From contig JAGNDO010000050.1 in NCBI GenBank assembly GCA_018003515.1, forward strand, positions 1-38,762: a stretch of 38,762 bases of DNA. Reading direction: 5' to 3'. The translations under genes and the position numbers were made by a program. Source of the DNA: Caldilineaceae bacterium (GTDB lineage Bacteria > Chloroflexota > Anaerolineae > Caldilineales > Caldilineaceae). The notes beneath the pieces were generated by a model. That model was not told the DNA's origin, ran no database searches, and worked only from the letters and a program-made list of their open reading frames with translations. Below are positions 37,842-38,762 of this stretch, in pieces; the first letter of the stretch is position 1, and every line of letters starts with the position of its first letter.

Positions 37842-38762
37842 CTATGAGAAAGCCGATATGATGCCTGGAACGGCCGGCCCCAAGATGATGGCAAAGAGAG
37901 CGGGCAGAATAAAGAACATGATCGGGATCAGCATCTTGATGGGTGCCTTGTGGGCCGCTTCTTCGGCCTCTTGGCGGCGGCGGACACGCATCTGCTGACT
38001 CTGGACGTGGAGTACATTGGAGATGGAGATGCCCAAGCGGTCGGTCTGGACCATGACGGCGATGAAGGAGCGTAGTTCCGGCACATCGTTGCGCTCGGCC
38101 ATGTTGTGCAGGGCGTCCATCTTGCGTACGCCCATGCGCATCTCGTTGACCACTCGCTCAAATTCCAGGGTCAACTCGTTCTTCCATCGTTCCCGTAGCT
38201 TGATTAAGGCTTGGTCAAAACCCATGCCTGCATCCACCACAATGGTCAGCATGTCCAGGGCATCGGGTAGGGCTTTTTTGATGGCCTCGTTGCGTTTCTT
38301 GATGCGACCGCGTAGCCAATAGGGCGGATAGTACGTGCCCAGAAAGATACCGCCCAGTCCGCACAACACCACTTGGATAGTGGGAAGATGAAAGACAAAA
38401 TTACCATACATTGCCGCCAGCAGACCGATGCCCAATCCCGCTATCCACTTCAGCCCCGAAAAAGCTGTGGTGGACAAATTGCCCGGATTGCCGGCCATCA
38501 ACAACTCCATGCGCAGACGGTCCCGGTTTTTGGTCGGGGTCATGGCCCCCAGTTTGGTGAGCAGGGCCTGGAAAGCGGGTTTAATGATGCGTTGGCTAAA
38601 GCTTCTTGCCATTACATCTTCTGGTCCATCTGGCCGGGCAGCAATTCTCAATTTGACACGGGGTAAACCCTTCTGGTAAAAAAGTGGGAGTCGCGGCATA
38701 AAAGTGGGAGGGGATAAATGAGTACAGGACTGACGCACGATGGATTGATGGGGCTTCTGCAA
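37842..38762 (-). CDS. tadC: Tad pilus membrane platform protein, TadC-like (5' end uncertain)
   Basis: The recognisable part starts near ARSFSQRIIKPAFQALLTKL (about 38610) and has the TadC features LRMELLMAGNPGNLS, two membrane helices (WIAGLGIGLLAAMYGNFVF and IQVVLCGLGGIFLGTYYP), the type II secretion F domain with RNEAIKKALPDALDMLTIVVDAGMGFDQAL and ALHNMAERNDVPELRSFIAVMVQTDRLG, and a last helix (LIPIMFFILPALFAIILGPAVPGI). TadC with TadB forms the inner-membrane platform of the Flp pilus. The frame is open to the window edge, but upstream of VKLRIAARPDGPEDV the sequence does not look like the expected extra N-terminal membrane helix. A candidate start at ATG 38699 lacks a Shine-Dalgarno. 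The gene may be truncated by an insertion or continue in another way. Confidence 0.82.
   Translation of the reverse strand: MQKPHQSIVRQSCTHLSPPTFMPRLPLFYQKGLPRVKLRIAARPDGPEDVMARSFSQRIIKPAFQALLTKLGAMTPTKNRDRLRMELLMAGNPGNLSTTAFSGLKWIAGLGIGLLAAMYGNFVFHLPTIQVVLCGLGGIFLGTYYPPYWLRGRIKKRNEAIKKALPDALDMLTIVVDAGMGFDQALIKLRERWKNELTLEFERVVNEMRMGVRKMDALHNMAERNDVPELRSFIAVMVQTDRLGISISNVLHVQSQQMRVRRRQEAEEAAHKAPIKMLIPIMFFILPALFAIILGPAVPGIISAFS
38681..38710. repeat. Direct repeats AAAGTGGGAG with 20-bp period at the window edge
   Basis: AAAGTGGGAG occurs at 38681-38690 and again at 38701-38710, exactly one 20-bp period apart. Such short direct repeats with 20-bp spacing resemble the multiple terminal binding sites of IS21-type elements. 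Only the edge of any such element would be in the window, and no transposase is visible. Confidence 0.35.

Overview
The window is high-GC bacterial chromosome with long Chloroflexota-style features: Ala/Pro-rich lipoprotein linkers (APAAPAE..., TPTPT...), large secreted proteins that end in a short -[YF]LPxLxR tail, Tad pilus genes, heptameric CCCCAAT repeats and many intergenic palindromes. I infer an Anaerolineae/Caldilineae-like member of the Chloroflexota; no rRNA or other marker gene is present to prove this.

Layout. (A) 1-2100, minus strand: the start of a sugar ABC transporter binding lipoprotein (cut by the left edge) behind a LacI-family repressor. The repressor has a near-consensus promoter whose spacer holds a perfect 12-bp palindrome, so it is probably autoregulated. 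(B) 2268-4430, minus strand: a DUF2231 membrane protein and a TauE/SafE exporter in a tight pair, then an AIM24-family protein. (C) 4614-10700: an NlpC/P60 peptidase with SH3-like N-terminal region, a divergent L-Ala-D/L-Glu-type dipeptide epimerase, and a convergent DppA-DppB-DppC peptide importer. Together they look like a muropeptide scavenging and recycling set. (D) 11290-13529, plus strand: two exported DsbA-like lipoproteins. The first has two CPFC thioredoxin-like domains. The second has an in-frame UGA exactly where the first Cys of the CxxC motif should be, followed by a hairpin that fits a bacterial SECIS, so I read it as a selenoprotein that ordinary gene calling splits in two. (E) 14193-23587, plus strand: a vWA membrane protein, a DUF433/DUF5615 toxin-antitoxin pair, a tubulin/FtsZ-superfamily protein with an intact GGTGAG loop, and a membrane-anchored protein that looks like a degenerate copy of the tubulin-like protein without that loop. 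This resembles the predicted FtsZ-like/vWA membrane-remodelling system known from comparative genomics, here with an apparent pseudo-GTPase partner. (F) 23722-24999: an MFS transporter. (G) 25142-38762, minus strand: Tad pilus genes (tadC-like, tadA/cpaF), a TPR/PD40 membrane protein between them, and downstream two giant paralogous secreted proteins built of about ten fibronectin-III-like repeats.

Intergenic spaces are rich in palindromic and tandem repeats: a GTAGAGACGC palindrome, a terminal-inverted-repeat element holding the 'FLCVLCVLCGE' repeat, several perfect hairpins of 14-27 bp, and heptamer arrays able to form hairpins or G-quadruplexes. I saw no tRNA, rRNA or CRISPR array.
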